This document shows positions 63,001 to 64,000 of a stretch of 64,000 nucleotides of DNA, piece after piece. Position numbers and translations under genes: made by a program. Position 1 is the stretch's first letter. Every line of letters begins with the position of its first letter. This DNA is from Dermatophagoides farinae (taxonomy: Eukaryota > Arthropoda > Arachnida > Sarcoptiformes > Pyroglyphidae), in assembly GCF_024713945.1 (NCBI RefSeq), contig NC_134677.1, forward strand, positions 2,049,001-2,113,000. Direction: 5' to 3'. Under the pieces are notes generated by a model. The model searched no databases. It saw only the letters and a list, made by a program, of their open reading frames with translations, and had not been told where the DNA came from.

Positions 63001-64000
63001 CACTACCACCGTAATAATTGCCGCAATAATTTTTCGGGTGAATTTTTTTTTCTTCTTCACCATTCTTGTTCGGTTGATTGACTGATTACAGATTCAAACT
63101 ATATATATAAATTGTTTTTTGGCATGAAATGGCGAGAAATAGAAAGAAAACAAAAAAAAGCAAAGCCGGCATAATTCAAACAAAAACAACGACATAAACG
63201 ACAACAATGACAAAAAAAAAACGCCAACAATCATTCATCATATTCATTTCATGCTCAATATATTCTAAAAGTGACAAAAAAGAGAGGGGGTCATATATAT
63301 GGTGTTTTTTTTTCCTGCTGAATCGTCACATCCAACCATTCATTCATTCATTCATTAAAAATTCTCCAAGAAAGAAATGATAAACCATTTGTTTGAGGCA
63401 TGAATTACAATGCTATACAAAGTATCGCACACACACACACACAACAACCGACAAAAATAAAAAAAAAGCTTCCTGGCATCATAAAGATACAAAACGACAA
63501 TCTGTGTTTGTTTAAAAAATTGTTGAAAATTTTTTTTTTCATACAACAAACATTTGAAAACAGCAAAACAGATTTTATTGGATCAAGGTTTTAGGATGAT
63601 GTGTATATTTTGTTTTCATGAATGATTATTATATAGATGAACGGAATTGTGAAATCATGACAAATACACACACACACACGAACGCACACAAACTTGACAA
63701 ATAAATTTTTACTATAAATTCATTCATTCATTTAATTTATTCAAAAAACAATTCAAGGATTTAAATACCGAAATACACAACTTGTGATGAAGCAAAGAAA
63801 AAAAAATATTCTTATTACCGAACAAGGTTTAAGTGTCAATTTGAATAAATATCAAATGTATTGATTTCATTTCAATGAAAAATGACAATTTTTTTTGGGG
63901 GGCTTTTCTCATTCATCATCATTATCATCATCATCATCATTATCAATATTATTTTGACAACAGCAATGTTGATGATATATCATGGTAGCAATGACTCCAA
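60004..64000. other. Right-hand non-coding stretch
   Basis: No supported coding exon. It contains (GAT)n near 60450, (AC)n near 60592-60617, (TC)n near 61201-61220, several poly-A/T runs and a tandem ATTC repeat near 62921-62942. It is probably NFAT upstream sequence or part of another gene's intron. Confidence 0.45.

Noticed and set aside
1-64000. CRISPR arrays, tRNA, rRNA and bacterial-type operons
   Set aside because: No spaced direct repeats, no convincing B-box with acceptor stem, no rRNA sequence. All supported genes are spliced or clearly eukaryotic.

Overview
The window looks like the nuclear genome of a small arthropod, most probably an astigmatid mite of the Dermatophagoides/Sarcoptes type. 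It is very AT-rich. Introns inside genes are mostly about 50-80 bp, and spacers are packed with (GAT)n, (CA)n, (CT)n and poly-A/T. The proteins match animal families and carry many Ser, Asn, Gln, His and Asp runs. The species assignment is inference from these features only.

Layout. 1-8601 has no supported exon and is probably the 3' part of a long intron of alpha-actinin, whose coding exons run from 8602 to 12857 (+) and include two homologous 86-bp exons. WDR48/UAF1 follows at 17236-14247 (-). The stretch from about 18.6 to 23.3 kb is a graveyard of mobile elements: a Helitron helicase relic with a GC-rich, hairpin-bearing candidate 3' end; a Ty3/gypsy integrase tail with a possible LTR; an intact 198-bp pogo/Tigger-type MITE and a solo end of the same family; and one unexplained exon-like open segment. 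A bZIP transcription factor of the PAR/giant type lies at 25926-23848 (-). The 14 kb upstream of it has no recognisable exon and is A-rich on the plus strand, which fits a long 5' intron of that gene.

From 40 kb the window is gene-dense: a probable securin (40001-40498, +), the ankyrin-DHHC palmitoyltransferase ZDHHC17/HIP14 (45637-43101, -), the thioredoxin-related membrane protein TMX1 (47786-46495, -), the SR-like splicing factor CLASRP (51087-48238, -), protein O-fucosyltransferase 1 (51358-52845, +, divergent from CLASRP) and a large NFAT5-like Rel-domain factor (59199-53381, -). 59.2-64 kb is again non-coding apart from possible NFAT leader sequence.

The genes are ordinary eukaryotic neighbours, not a functional cluster. 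Exon joins were chosen by eye from GT/AG sites, reading phase and remembered family sequences; phase closes exactly in every multi-exon model given. The most useful observations are the alpha-actinin duplicated exons with a possible tandem-inclusion mode, the Helitron 3' end, the divergent securin and the complete MITE. I did not find a clearly new kind of biological system.
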